Below, piece after piece: positions 8,859 to 17,256 of a stretch of DNA of 64,000 nt. The stretch covers positions 1,426,853 to 1,490,852 of the forward strand of contig NZ_CXOP01000002.1 of assembly GCF_001269345.1 (NCBI RefSeq), given 5' to 3'. Under the pieces are notes generated by a model. That model did not search any database and was not told the origin of the DNA. It saw nothing but the letters and a program-made list of their open reading frames with translations. The DNA comes from Limnohabitans sp. 2KL-27. GTDB taxonomy: Bacteria > Pseudomonadota > Gammaproteobacteria > Burkholderiales > Burkholderiaceae_C. How positions within the stretch are numbered: the stretch's first letter is position 1; every line of letters starts with the position of its first letter. The position numbers and the translations under genes are program-made.

Positions 8859-9752
8859 ATGTCCTCTGTTTTGCGTTTTGGCGCGGTGAGCGTGCATTTG
8901 GGTGCCAAGTCGGGCAAATACCCCGACGGCAACCAGCTCATCGTTGAGGGAGCGGATATGCGGGTGGCCTTTGACACGCCCGAGGTGGCCAACCGCATTG
9001 GCCCCGAGCTGGACACGGTGGACCTGGTCATCCTGGGCCATGTGCACGAAGACCACATGGCCGGTCTGCACCGACTGCCGCACGCCCCCGTGCAAGTGCA
9101 CGAGGCCGACCTGGCCGCCGCCCAGTCGTGGGACGGCATGTGCCGCCACTACGGTTACCCGCAGGACGTGCTGGACGCGATGCTGGCCATCGTGCAAAAG
9201 GATTTCCATTACCAGCCCCGGCCCGACGCCACCGGCTACAGCGACGGCGCGGTGTGGGACTTGGGCGGCGGCGTACGGGTGCGGGCGCACCACCTGCCGG
9301 GCCACACGGCGGGCCACTGCGCCCTGGTGGTGGAGAGCGAAGGCCTGGCCTTCATTGGCGACATCGACCTGAGCGGTTTTGGTCCGTATTACGGCGACGC
9401 CACCTCCAGCCTGAGTGATTTCCGCCACACATTGAACAAAGTGGCCGAACTGGACGCCCGCATCTGGGCCACCTCGCACCACAAAGCGGTGATCACCGAC
9501 CGGGCTCAGTTTTTGGCCGATTTGGCCCGCTTTGCCAGCAAGATCGACGAGCGCAGTGCGCAGCTGCTGGGCTATTTGCAAGCCCCTCACAGTCTGGACG
9601 AACTCGTCAACCGCCGCCTGTTGTACCCCGCAGGCTACGACGTGCCCTTTGTGCCCTGCGCCGAGCGCCACACCATTGCCATGCACCTGGACGAGCTGCT
9701 GGCGCAGGGGCAAATCCAGGCCCAAGAAGACGGCCGCTTTGTGGCGGTGTGA
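8859..9752 (+). CDS. MBL-fold metallo-hydrolase
   Basis: 297 residues with a metallo-beta-lactamase fold. The dinuclear metal motif HVHEDH is at 61-66, a further His is in LPGHTAGHCAL and the bridging Asp is in FIGDIDLSGFG. A C-terminal winged-helix-like tail (PHSLDELVNRRLLYP) resembles that of the hydroxyacylglutathione-hydrolase/LACTB2-type subgroup. It is probably a cytoplasmic thioester, lactone or phosphoester hydrolase; the substrate is not determinable. The start at 8859 (MSSVLRFGAV) fits the first strand. It is followed after 31 bp by a hydratase, so the two may serve one catabolic route. Confidence 0.9.
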   Translation: MSSVLRFGAVSVHLGAKSGKYPDGNQLIVEGADMRVAFDTPEVANRIGPELDTVDLVILGHVHEDHMAGLHRLPHAPVQVHEADLAAAQSWDGMCRHYGYPQDVLDAMLAIVQKDFHYQPRPDATGYSDGAVWDLGGGVRVRAHHLPGHTAGHCALVVESEGLAFIGDIDLSGFGPYYGDATSSLSDFRHTLNKVAELDARIWATSHHKAVITDRAQFLADLARFASKIDERSAQLLGYLQAPHSLDELVNRRLLYPAGYDVPFVPCAERHTIAMHLDELLAQGQIQAQEDGRFVAV

Positions 9753-9783
9753 AGATTTTCAACATGTCATCAGGAGACTTTTC

Positions 9784-10599
9784 ATGACCCCCGAACAACT
9801 CTTGCAGCACCACGACCAGGCCCTTTTGTGGGGCCAAGCCCCCGGCGTGGTGGGCGGCCCCGACACGGCCGCGGCCTACCAACAAGCTTTGGCTGTGCGC
9901 CAGTTGCGTCAGCAGCGTGGCGAAGTGCCCAGGGGCTACAAGATCGGCTTCACCAACCGCACCCTGTGGCAACGCTACGAGGTGTTTGGCCCCATGTGGG
10001 GCACGGTCTGGGACACGGGTCTCAGCTTTGCCGAGCCCGCTGCCACGGGCGAGGCCCAAGGCAGCATCGACCTGAACCGCACCTGCCAGCCCCGGCTGGA
10101 GCCCGAAATCGTCTTCGGCATGAAGGCCACGCCCCCTGCCCACGCCGGCCTGCAGCAACTGTTTGAGGCCATCGATTGGCTGGCCCCCGGTTTTGAAGTC
10201 GTGCAGTCGCACTGCCTAGACTGGAAGTTTACGGCCACCGACACCATGGCCGACAGCGGCTTGCACGCCCGCTTGCTGGTGGGCCAGCGCCTGCCCGTGC
10301 AGCAATTGGCCGCCGATGCGCAGGCCCTGCACACCCTGCTGGCGCAGGCCCAGGTCACACTGTTCAAAAACGGTCAAGCGGTGGAGCAGGGCAGTGGCAC
10401 CAACGTCCTCGACAGCCCGCTCAACGCCTTGCACCACTTTTTGAAAGAACTGCGCCAATGCCCCGGCGCGGTGGATTTGCAAGCGGGCGACGTGATCACC
10501 ACCGGCACCTGGACCGACGCTTGGCCTCTGCAAGTGGGCGAGAGTTGGCGGGCCGAATTTTCTGCGCCGCTGGGCCGCTTGAGCGCCCGCATGCGCTGA
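9784..10599 (+). CDS. 2-keto-4-pentenoate hydratase/FAH-family protein
   Basis: 271 residues similar to the MhpD/DmpE hydratases and 4-oxalocrotonate decarboxylases, which are metal-dependent enzymes of meta-cleavage pathways in the fumarylacetoacetase superfamily. Seen: PRGYKIGFTNRTLWQRY (about 58-74), the metal-binding LEPEIVFGM acidic pair, and the C-terminal AGDVITTGTWTDAWPL. The start at 9784 follows an AGGAG ribosome site. It follows the MBL-fold gene by 31 bp on the same strand, suggesting an operon. No ring-cleavage dioxygenase is in view, so the true substrate is open. Confidence 0.88.
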   Translation: MTPEQLLQHHDQALLWGQAPGVVGGPDTAAAYQQALAVRQLRQQRGEVPRGYKIGFTNRTLWQRYEVFGPMWGTVWDTGLSFAEPAATGEAQGSIDLNRTCQPRLEPEIVFGMKATPPAHAGLQQLFEAIDWLAPGFEVVQSHCLDWKFTATDTMADSGLHARLLVGQRLPVQQLAADAQALHTLLAQAQVTLFKNGQAVEQGSGTNVLDSPLNALHHFLKELRQCPGAVDLQAGDVITTGTWTDAWPLQVGESWRAEFSAPLGRLSARMR

Positions 10600-10639
10600 T
10601 GGTGCGCACAAGGTGCGTCACAGACCGGGGCGTAAAAAA

Positions 10640-10667
10640 ACGCCCCAAGCCGCAAAGCCTGGGGCGT
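10640..10667 (-). terminator. Hairpin after the hydratase (candidate terminator)
   Basis: ACGCCCCA pairs with TGGGGCGT around a 12-nt loop. A second partner GGGGCG lies just upstream (10627-10632), so alternative pairings exist. The T-run lies on the minus-strand side only (seven A on the plus strand at 10634-10640), so it would terminate minus-strand rather than plus-strand transcripts, although no minus-strand gene runs into it. Confidence 0.35.
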
Positions 10668-10718
10668 AAATCAACAAAAATGTCAGGCAACTGCAAGAAG
10701 CATGACCGTGCCAGTATA

Positions 10719-10734
10719 CTGTAAATATAAACAG
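10719..10734. promoter_or_regulatory. LexA (SOS) box upstream of umuD
   Basis: CTGT-N8-ACAG with an AT-only spacer (AAATATAA), a full match to the gammaproteobacterial and betaproteobacterial LexA consensus. It overlaps a TATACT -10-like hexamer at 10715-10720, so bound LexA would occlude RNA polymerase. The umuD ATG is 20 bp downstream. The flanks (TATACTGT...ACAGTATTT) are shared with the box before umuC. Confidence 0.9.
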
Positions 10735-10754
10735 TATTTGAGACCCCCCACACC

Positions 10755-11186
10755 ATGCATGCCCCAGACACCCCCCAAGCCCTGCCCCCCGGAAACTGGT
10801 GGCTGCAGGCCTTGCCCGCCAGCATCGCCGCGGGCTTTCCGTCGCCCGCCGAGGACCACCAGGTCGAGCGCATCGACCTCATGCAGCAGCTGGTCAAACA
10901 CCCGCAGGCCACGTTTTACATCCGGGTGCGTGGCGAAAGCATGCGCGATGCGGGCATCCTGGACGGCTCGGTGGTGCTGGTGGACCGCGCCATCACCCCA
11001 GCCGATGGCCAGATCGTGCTGGCCGTGGTCGATGGCGACTTCACTTGCAAAACCTTGCGCTTGAACGCCCAGGGCCTGCGTCTGCAAGCGGCCCACCCCG
11101 ACTACCCCGACATCGTGCCCAAAGACGGCCAAAGCGTGGACATCTGGGGTGTGGTCGTGGCCACCATCCACCAACACGCCACCTGA
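10755..11186 (+). CDS. umuD: SOS-response translesion polymerase subunit UmuD
   Basis: 143 residues, matching E. coli UmuD (139). The protein self-cleaves on RecA filaments to UmuD', the accessory subunit of DNA polymerase V. Seen: the Ala26-Gly27 cleavage site (IAAGFPSP), nucleophile Ser62 in RGESMRDAG and general-base Lys99 in DFTCKTL. It has no DNA-binding domain, which separates it from LexA. It is directly controlled by the LexA box at 10719-10734. cho starts 6 bp after its stop, so umuD and cho form an SOS operon. The partner umuC is 2.8 kb away with its own box. Confidence 0.95.
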   Translation: MHAPDTPQALPPGNWWLQALPASIAAGFPSPAEDHQVERIDLMQQLVKHPQATFYIRVRGESMRDAGILDGSVVLVDRAITPADGQIVLAVVDGDFTCKTLRLNAQGLRLQAAHPDYPDIVPKDGQSVDIWGVVVATIHQHAT

Positions 11187-11192
11187 TCTGAC

Positions 11193-12068
11193 ATGGCCAG
11201 CATCTCCCCACGCCACCGCCGCGACGACTTTGAGGCCGAGCGCGTCTACGAATACCCCCAGCACCTGCGGGGCGCCATCGAAGACGCGCCCACCGGGGCG
11301 GGCGTTTACATTTTTCATGGCGAGGAAGGTGACTTGCCGCTGTACATCGGCAAAAGCATCAACATCCGCGCGCGACTGCTGTCGCACCTGCGCACACCCG
11401 ACGAGGCGCGCATGCTGCGCCAAACTCAGCGCATCAGCCACATCCGCACGGCGGGCGAGATCGGCGCGTTGCTGCTGGAGGCGCAAATGATCAAGGCCCA
11501 GCACCCCTTGTTCAACCAAAAACTGCGCCGCAACCCACAGCTGTGCAGCCTGCAACTGACGGGCGAGGTGCCGCAAGTGGTCTACGCGCGGGACATCGAC
11601 TTTGCCAGCCAGCCCGAGCTGTACGGTCTGTACGCCAGCCGCCACGCCGCACTCGGTGCGCTGCGCGCCATCGCCGACCAAAACAAACTGTGCTACGGCC
11701 CGCTGGGCCTCGAAAAATTACCCACCGGCAAAGCTTGCTTCAGGGCCGCCATTCGCCAATGCGTCGGTGTGTGCCGGGGCGACGAAACCCCCGATGCGCA
11801 CCGCGAACGCCTGTTCAGCAGCCTGCTGGCGCTGCGCGTGGAATGCTGGCCTTACCCGGGTGCGGTGGGTTTGGTCGAGCGCGATGGCGAACTCACACAA
11901 ATCCACGTTGTGAAGCACTGGTGCTATCTGGGCAGCGCCCCCAGCGCCGAAGCGGCCCGCCAACTGAGCCAGTCGGCCAGCCAAGTGGCCGCCCATTTTG
12001 ACGCCGACGGCTACAAGATTTTGTGCCGCCCGGTGCTCACGGGAAGTGTGGAGATGGTGTTGTTGTGA
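11193..12068 (+). CDS. cho: Excinuclease Cho (UvrC-homologue, GIY-YIG endonuclease)
   Basis: 291 residues (E. coli Cho 295). It has an N-terminal GIY-YIG nuclease domain: GVY at 37-39, YIG at 51-53, catalytic-type Arg in INIRARL and Glu in LLLEAQMIK. A UvrC-like linker region follows with cysteines in CFRAAIRQCVGVCRG. Cho makes the 3' incision at UvrB-bound bulky lesions and is SOS-induced in E. coli. There is no UvrC C-terminal nuclease or HhH domain, so it is not UvrC. It lies 6 bp behind umuD and shares the LexA-controlled promoter. Confidence 0.92.
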   Translation: MASISPRHRRDDFEAERVYEYPQHLRGAIEDAPTGAGVYIFHGEEGDLPLYIGKSINIRARLLSHLRTPDEARMLRQTQRISHIRTAGEIGALLLEAQMIKAQHPLFNQKLRRNPQLCSLQLTGEVPQVVYARDIDFASQPELYGLYASRHAALGALRAIADQNKLCYGPLGLEKLPTGKACFRAAIRQCVGVCRGDETPDAHRERLFSSLLALRVECWPYPGAVGLVERDGELTQIHVVKHWCYLGSAPSAEAARQLSQSASQVAAHFDADGYKILCRPVLTGSVEMVLL

Positions 12069-12132
12069 GCCCGAACGACACGTCAGACCATTCGGTTGAA
12101 GTCCTCACCCAACGCAACCTAAGCCCAGCATC

Positions 12133-12708
12133 ATGAAAATCCACCTGCAAACGCCCGAGGACATCCGCTCGCAAATTTGGAAAGAGCTGGCCCGGGCCAG
12201 TCTGGACCGACACCATGAATGGCGCACGCCCGTGCTGGCCTGTGCCGATGCAGACGGCTTGCCCGATGCCCGCACCGTGGTGCTGCGGCAGGTGGACGCG
12301 GTGGCCGCCCAACTGACTTTTTACACCGACAGCCGCAGCCCCAAAGTGGCTCAATTGCAGGCTCAAGCCTCAGCGATGCTGGTGTTTTGGAGTGCGCGTT
12401 TGAGCTGGCAATTGCGGGTGCGGGCGACTTGCTCGGTCATCACCTCTGGCCCAGAGGTCGATACGCTTTGGCAAGGCGTCAGCCAGTCAGCGGCTGCGGG
12501 CGATTATTTGTCACCATGGCCGCCGGGCGCGGTGTTGCCACCAGACAGTGGCACGGCAGATGCAACCAAGGCGAACGCTCCCGCGCCAACGCACAACTTG
12601 GCTTTGCTGCGTGCGCAGGTGCTTCAGATGGACTGGCTGGAATTGTCGCGCGACGGGCATCGCCGGGCGCAGCTGAGCGCCAACACCTGGGAGTGGCTCA
12701 CGCCCTGA
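12133..12708 (+). CDS. Pyridoxamine 5'-phosphate oxidase-related flavoprotein
   Basis: 191 residues with a split-barrel FMN-binding fold of the PNPOx type. ACADADGLPDARTVVLRQVD (about 35-54) is the FMN-phosphate-binding strand pair. LTFYTDSRSPKVAQLQ and AMLVFWSARLSWQLRVRAT are the next strands. It is shorter than PdxH (about 215) and lacks its C-terminal RLHDR-type substrate motif, so vitamin B6 oxidation is not assured. Related proteins are annotated as general-stress or Alr4036-like. It lies 64 bp after cho and may be read from the same transcript. Confidence 0.85.
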   Translation: MKIHLQTPEDIRSQIWKELARASLDRHHEWRTPVLACADADGLPDARTVVLRQVDAVAAQLTFYTDSRSPKVAQLQAQASAMLVFWSARLSWQLRVRATCSVITSGPEVDTLWQGVSQSAAAGDYLSPWPPGAVLPPDSGTADATKANAPAPTHNLALLRAQVLQMDWLELSRDGHRRAQLSANTWEWLTP

Positions 12709-12846
12709 GCGCGTTGTCTCGCATGCGCTGCAGTTGCGCGCCGTCCACCACCGAACGCACGCCCAAAGAGCCGCTGCCTGCACGCACCGGATCCGACTGG
12801 TCGTGGGCAGTGTGGGCATGGATAAAGGCATGGTGGTGGGCAGGGT

Positions 12847-13203
12847 TCAACGCCGGTTTTGGAGCCGTTGGCTCTTGCGGCTTTTTTCAAAAAATGCGTC
12901 GGGTTTGGTTTGCACCCAACGGATGAAGCGGGTCATCTCTTCGGGCTGCTTCAAAGCTTCGACCGTGGCATAGGTGCGGGCCAATTCGGTTTCGGTGAAC
13001 AGTGCATGAATTTGGCGGTGGCAAATGCGGTGCAGCACTACGGTGTGCGCGCCCCCGTGTGACTTGGGCACCAAATGGTGCGCGTCTTGTTGGCTGGGCG
13101 GAATGGGCCGCGCGCACAGCGGGCACAGCACGGTATCGCTGCGCGGTGCGGGCAGGGCTTCAAGCTGGGCTTGAATGCGTTTTTTGCGAATGCGCCCCGT
13201 CAC
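12847..13203 (-). CDS. HNH endonuclease family protein
   Basis: 118 residues with a compact zinc-stabilised HNH module: CPLC at 27-30, the His pair in QDAHHLVPKSHGG (His42/43) and HRICHRQIH (58-66). HNH domains of this type cut DNA in restriction, mobile or repair contexts; its target is unknown. The start is GTG at 13203, the only start before an in-frame TAG a few codons upstream. It is convergent with the PNPOx-like gene and lies in the interval between the two LexA boxes, but no box precedes it. Confidence 0.85.
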   Translation of the reverse strand: MTGRIRKKRIQAQLEALPAPRSDTVLCPLCARPIPPSQQDAHHLVPKSHGGAHTVVLHRICHRQIHALFTETELARTYATVEALKQPEEMTRFIRWVQTKPDAFFEKSRKSQRLQNRR

Positions 13204-13291
13204 GGCTGAAAGACTGTTGTGACCATTCCCCCAAGGCTACAACAGGCGGCCAGCGCCGCAGGACGCACCGGGCGATTGATCCCGGTCGCTT

Positions 13292-13879
13292 TCAGGGCAT
13301 CAGGTCGATCAGGATTTCGTTGCGCCGGTTCCACGGCAGGGTGAAGGGATCGTCGTAGCGGGCGATTTGGGCTTTGGGGCTGAGCTTGAGTTGGCGCGCC
13401 TGCGCCCAAGCCCGCAGGCGCTCGGTCTGCTCCTGGATGCTCGCTTGCGTGGTGAAGCCGCCAAAGCGCACCGCCACCGTCTCGTGCTCGGGCACGGGGC
13501 GCAGCTGGATGTCCGGGTTGAGCGGTTGGGGCAGGGTCTGCATGTTTTCGGCGGACGGCATCACAAAATGCACGCGCCAACCTTGGTCGTCGGGCACCAC
13601 GGTGACGGGTGCGGTCATGGAAATTTTCCGCTGCGCACCCAGCCCGGCTTGCACGTTATCGCCAAAGATGTAGGACGCAATGCGCCGAAAGCCGCTGCGG
13701 CTGGCGGCGTCAAAGTCCCCCTGGATTTGCGTTTGGGCCACCGTGAAGGCGGCGTAGCGCCGCACCTCAAAAGGCGGGTCTGAGACGAGCACGGTGTAAC
13801 GCGGTTCTTCAACGGCCATGGCGGCTCCACAAAAAAGGAAAAAGAGGGGAGATATGAGAGAGAAAAGCCAGCGCATCAT
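13292..13879 (-). CDS. SOUL-family heme-binding protein
   Basis: 195 residues: an N-terminal hydrophobic signal segment (about 4-22, ending AMAVEE), then a SOUL/HBP fold with EPRYTVLVSDPPFEVRRYAA at the mature N-terminus, RKISMTAPVTVV and PFTLPWNRRNEILIDL at the C-terminus. SOUL proteins bind heme or other tetrapyrroles in a hydrophobic cleft; a periplasmic location is inferred from the signal. It is divergent from umuC with a 157-bp gap holding that gene's LexA box. Whether the box also affects this gene is unknown. Confidence 0.9.
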   Translation of the reverse strand: MMRWLFSLISPLFFLFCGAAMAVEEPRYTVLVSDPPFEVRRYAAFTVAQTQIQGDFDAASRSGFRRIASYIFGDNVQAGLGAQRKISMTAPVTVVPDDQGWRVHFVMPSAENMQTLPQPLNPDIQLRPVPEHETVAVRFGGFTTQASIQEQTERLRAWAQARQLKLSPKAQIARYDDPFTLPWNRRNEILIDLMP

Positions 13880-14014
13880 GGGACAAGACGGTGTTGGAGA
13901 AGGTGCATTGAATCAAATTCATCGTAGCAGCATCAGTCTCTTACCGTACGCAAGCCGCCTGCAGCCGCTCAAACGTCTAAGTCAGGGGGTTTGGGGGTAG
14001 GCATCGTCTGTATA

Positions 14015-14030
14015 CTGTTCATTTGTACAG
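14015..14030. promoter_or_regulatory. LexA (SOS) box directly upstream of umuC
   Basis: CTGT-N8-ACAG (spacer TCATTTGT), overlapping a TATACT hexamer at 14011-14016. The box ends six bases before the umuC ATG. It shares the outer bases GTATACTGT and ACAGTATTT with the umuD box at 10719-10734, so both operators probably descend from one sequence or are under the same tight constraint. Confidence 0.9.
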
Positions 14031-14036
14031 TATTTC

Positions 14037-15362
14037 ATGTCCCTGCCCCAACCCATGCTGGCCCTCATCGACGGCAACAACTTCTACTGCAGCTGCGAAC
14101 GCGTCTTCCAGCCCTGGCTGCAAAACCGCCCGCTCGTCGTCCTCTCCAACAACGACGGCTGCGCCATTGCCCGCAGTGACGAAGCCAAAGCCCTGGGCAT
14201 CAAGATGGGCGCGCCGTACTTCCAGCTGCGCGCGCTCGAGCGCGACGCCGGCCTGATCGCCCTGTCGGCCAACTTTGCGCTGTACGGCGACATGAGCGAC
14301 CGCATGATGAGCCTGGCCGCCGGCCTGGGCCACACACAAGAGGTCTACTCCATCGACGAAAGCTTTGTGGACCTGAGCGGTATCCCTGGCGACCTGGTGC
14401 GGCGTGCCCGCACCATCCGCGGGCGCATTCACCAGTGGATCGGCATCCCGACCTGCATCGGCATCGGCCCCACCAAAACCCTCGCCAAATTGGCCAACGC
14501 CATCGCCAAAAGCGCCGAACGCAAACCCGGCAGCTACCCGGCGCACCATGCGCAAATTTGCCACCTGGGCGCGTGCAGCCCCCAAGAACTCCAGGCCCTG
14601 CTGGCCGCCACCGAGGTGGGCGAGGTGTGGGGTGTCGGCCCCCGCATCGGCGCACAACTCAGGGCCCAAGGCATCCACACCGCGCTGGACTTGCAAGGCA
14701 TGAGCCCGGCCGCAGCCAAAGCGGGCTGGTCGGTGGTGCTGGAAAAAACCGTGCGTGAACTCGGCGGCACGCCCTGCATCGAATTCGAGGACGAACCACC
14801 GGCCAAACAACAAATCGCCTGCACCCGAAGCTTTGGCCACCCGGTGACCGAGCTGATCGAACTGCAAGAAGCCATCACCGAATTCGCCTGCCGCGCCGCC
14901 GAAAAACTGCGCCGACAAGGCAGCCACACGGGCCACATCATGGCCTTCATCCGCACCAGCCCCTTCCGGCAACAAGACCCCCAATACAGCCGCAGCGCCA
15001 GCATCCCCTTGCCCAGCCCCACCAGCGACAGCGCCCACATCACCCAGGCCGCGAACGCCATCGTGAAACGCCTCTACCGCCCGGGCTTCAAATACGCGAA
15101 GGCGGGCGTGATGCTGATGGACCTGCAACCGGCCACCCGCGAACAACTCACGCTGGACTTTGACGAGACCATGCCCGAAAACCGCATCCGGCTGATGGCG
15201 GCGATGGACGCCATGAACCAGCGTTATGGGCGCGGCACCCTGAAGCTGGCCAGTGCGGGGGCACCAAGGGCGATCAAGTTGTGGGCGATGCGGCAAGAGC
15301 ACAAGACCACCGCTTACACCACCGACTGGACCGGCCTGCTCTCGGTGCACCTGGACGCTTGA
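14037..15362 (+). CDS. umuC: DNA polymerase V catalytic subunit UmuC
   Basis: 441 residues (E. coli 422). It is a Y-family translesion polymerase, working with UmuD'2 and RecA. Seen: catalytic Asp12 in [15 protein letters not shown], Asp107-Glu108 in [11 protein letters not shown], the UmuC-type C-terminal domain ([14 protein letters not shown]) and a clamp-binding-like QLTLDF. The ATG at 14037 lies only 7 bp beyond the LexA box with no clear Shine-Dalgarno, so the leader must be very short. A second ATG at 14055 would still keep Asp12. It is not adjacent to umuD, unlike the classical umuDC operon. Confidence 0.95.
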   Translation: MSLPQPMLALIDGNNFYCSCERVFQPWLQNRPLVVLSNNDGCAIARSDEAKALGIKMGAPYFQLRALERDAGLIALSANFALYGDMSDRMMSLAAGLGHTQEVYSIDESFVDLSGIPGDLVRRARTIRGRIHQWIGIPTCIGIGPTKTLAKLANAIAKSAERKPGSYPAHHAQICHLGACSPQELQALLAATEVGEVWGVGPRIGAQLRAQGIHTALDLQGMSPAAAKAGWSVVLEKTVRELGGTPCIEFEDEPPAKQQIACTRSFGHPVTELIELQEAITEFACRAAEKLRRQGSHTGHIMAFIRTSPFRQQDPQYSRSASIPLPSPTSDSAHITQAANAIVKRLYRPGFKYAKAGVMLMDLQPATREQLTLDFDETMPENRIRLMAAMDAMNQRYGRGTLKLASAGAPRAIKLWAMRQEHKTTAYTTDWTGLLSVHLDA

Positions 15363-15524
15363 ATGCCCACCGGCTGTTGTCTGGGGCCGGACCAGGTGAG
15401 GGGAGGCGGCCATTCACACCCTCCCTGACCTGTCTGTGCAGTGGCCCTCAGACCCGGGCGGGTATAAAAAACGCCCGCGCAGACCCACTGCTAGACTCAG
15501 CGACTTCAAAAAACCAACGCAGAC

Positions 15525-16643
15525 ATGCCCTACGACTCGTCCATCGACATCGTTTACTTGTGGGTTGACGGGAACGATTCAAACTGGCGCGCCAAGCGCC
15601 AAGCGGCCCTGCAGCAACTCCCCAGCGATTCCAGCGCCGCCATGGCCCGCTACAGCAATGTGGAAGGGCGCTTTCGGGACAACCACGAGCTGCGTTACAG
15701 CCTGCGTGCGCTGGAGAAATTTTTCCCCGATCACGGCCATGTCTACATCGTCACCGACGCGCAGGCGCCCGATTGGTTGCGCCCCTCGGACCGCCTGACG
15801 CTGGTGGATCACCGCGAGCTCATGCCCGAGGCGTCTTTGCCCACCTTTGACTCCGGGCACATCGAGTCCTGGATCCACCACATTGCGGGGCTGTCCGAGC
15901 GCTACTTTTATTTCAACGACGACGTGTTCTTCGGTGCGCCGGTGCGGCTCGATGACTGGTTTCACCCGGGTGGTTTTCATGTGACCTGGTCTGACGACCC
16001 GGTGGTCACGGACGAGGCCATGCGCATGGACGCCACCTCGCTCGAAAACGCCTGCCGCCTGTCGATCCAGTGGCTCACCGAAAAAGCCCGCTCGGGCACG
16101 CCCGCGTTGCGCGAGCAAGACCCCTTGTACCAAAGCACCTTCCGCACCTTTGCGCATTCGCCTCGGCCCATGCTCAAGTCGATCCTGCTGGAGCTCGAGA
16201 GCACCGCCCCGGAGTTGTTTGCCGCTGTCCGCTCGACCGTGTTCCGCAGTTGGGACAAACCCACCATCGTGTCGGACTTTGTGTTGCGTTGGGCCCTGGC
16301 GCATGGGGTGGCGAGCATCCGGCCTTACCGCCATCGCTATGTGTCCACAGGCGAGGCCGACCAGAACCAGCAGTTGCAAGCGCTCGTGGCCGACTTCGGT
16401 TCGCTCGAGTTTTTCTGCATCAACGACACCACCGACGATGCCCAGACCCACGACCCGCGTCTGCAAAATGTGCTGAACGTGCTGCAGTCGATCCTGCCTG
16501 AGCCTTCGGGTTTTGAAAACCCGACGGCTGGGCTGCAGCACGCCTGGCCGTCTGCCCCTGAGGCCTCGACCTTTCAGGCCCATGCCCGTCGGGACGAGGC
16601 ACAGCACCCCCCCCATGCGGCAGGGCTTCAAAAAAGGGCCTGA
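15525..16643 (+). CDS. Stealth-family sugar-phosphate transferase
   Basis: 372 residues of the Stealth family (capsule-type hexose-1-phosphate transferases related to GlcNAc-phosphotransferase). Conserved region 1 is IDIVYLWVDGND near residue 8, and region 2 contains FRDNHELRYSLRALEKFFP and HVYIVTDAQAPDWL. The acidic RYFYFNDDVFFGAP resembles the catalytic core, and region 3 and 4 features follow. These enzymes transfer sugar-1-phosphate to surface polysaccharides. There is no capsule, LPS or other glycan gene nearby, so acceptor and pathway are open. The last about 40 residues are Pro/Ala/His-rich and may be unconserved. Confidence 0.88.
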   Translation: MPYDSSIDIVYLWVDGNDSNWRAKRQAALQQLPSDSSAAMARYSNVEGRFRDNHELRYSLRALEKFFPDHGHVYIVTDAQAPDWLRPSDRLTLVDHRELMPEASLPTFDSGHIESWIHHIAGLSERYFYFNDDVFFGAPVRLDDWFHPGGFHVTWSDDPVVTDEAMRMDATSLENACRLSIQWLTEKARSGTPALREQDPLYQSTFRTFAHSPRPMLKSILLELESTAPELFAAVRSTVFRSWDKPTIVSDFVLRWALAHGVASIRPYRHRYVSTGEADQNQQLQALVADFGSLEFFCINDTTDDAQTHDPRLQNVLNVLQSILPEPSGFENPTAGLQHAWPSAPEASTFQAHARRDEAQHPPHAAGLQKRA

Positions 16644-16649
16644 TGGCCG

Positions 16650-17018
16650 TCAACCCAGGGACTGGCGCGTGATGGGTGAGGGTGGCAGCGGAAAGTCCTC
16701 GGGCGTCTGCGCACCCTGCCGCGCGAGGGCTGCAGCCGATCCTGCGAAGCCTTCAGCGCTGCCTTGGCGCGGTGGTCGGCCCTGCTGCAAGGCCAGATGT
16801 TTGGCCACTCGGCCCCGCACCCGCATGCGCCAGACCCGGAACGAGCGGGTTTTCAGTTGCGCCCGCATCAAGGCGATGACCTCGGGCTCGGACAAGCCAA
16901 ACTGCAAGGCAATCGCTTCAAACGGGGTGTCGTCCTGCCAGGCCATGGCGATGATGCCCGACACGTCAGCCTCTGACAAAGAAGCGGCCAGGCCGGAGTG
17001 AGGGTCAGTTTTTTTCAC
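16650..17018 (-). CDS. DUF2805/TIGR03643 family protein
   Basis: About 122 residues with the family core LSEADVSGIIAMAWQDDTPF followed by EAIALQFGLSEPEVIALMRA and the basic SFRVWRMRVRGRVAKH. This resembles a helix-turn-helix-like fold of unknown function. I place the start at a GTG (17018), about 11 bases after a GGAC, because homologues begin shortly before LSEADV; the frame stays open upstream to 17258. The C-terminal tail is low-complexity. It converges with the Stealth gene (6-bp gap). Confidence 0.8.
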   Translation of the reverse strand: MKKTDPHSGLAASLSEADVSGIIAMAWQDDTPFEAIALQFGLSEPEVIALMRAQLKTRSFRVWRMRVRGRVAKHLALQQGRPPRQGSAEGFAGSAAALARQGAQTPEDFPLPPSPITRQSLG

Positions 17019-17256
17019 GCATGTCGTCCAGTGTTGGGCTGCCCGTTCACGGTGCGTTCTGTTGTGCTGGGGCAGATGCGTTCGATCATGCCAGAGCGGG
17101 CCAAACGACATGCACGTGAGGTGCTTTGGGAGCGGGTGTTCAGTGGCCGGGGCCAATTGGGCCTGCGTCGGCGCTGTCCAGGTGCAAGAAACGGCTGGAC
17201 GAAAGCCTTGGCGCTTTCTAGACTCAGCGCACCTTGACTCACGGCGACCCCGATTC

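Noticed and set aside
10640..11186. umuD considered as lexA or a phage repressor.
   Set aside because: It has only the peptidase half with no helix-turn-helix domain, and its size and the SOS box fit UmuD.
14019..15413. A 464-codon minus-strand frame opposite umuC.
   Set aside because: umuC has full polymerase motifs on the plus strand; the opposite frame is compositional.
15456..15480. GGGCG...CGCCC hairpin after umuC considered as its terminator.
   Set aside because: The stem is short, the A-run lies in the loop and no T-run follows on the plus strand.
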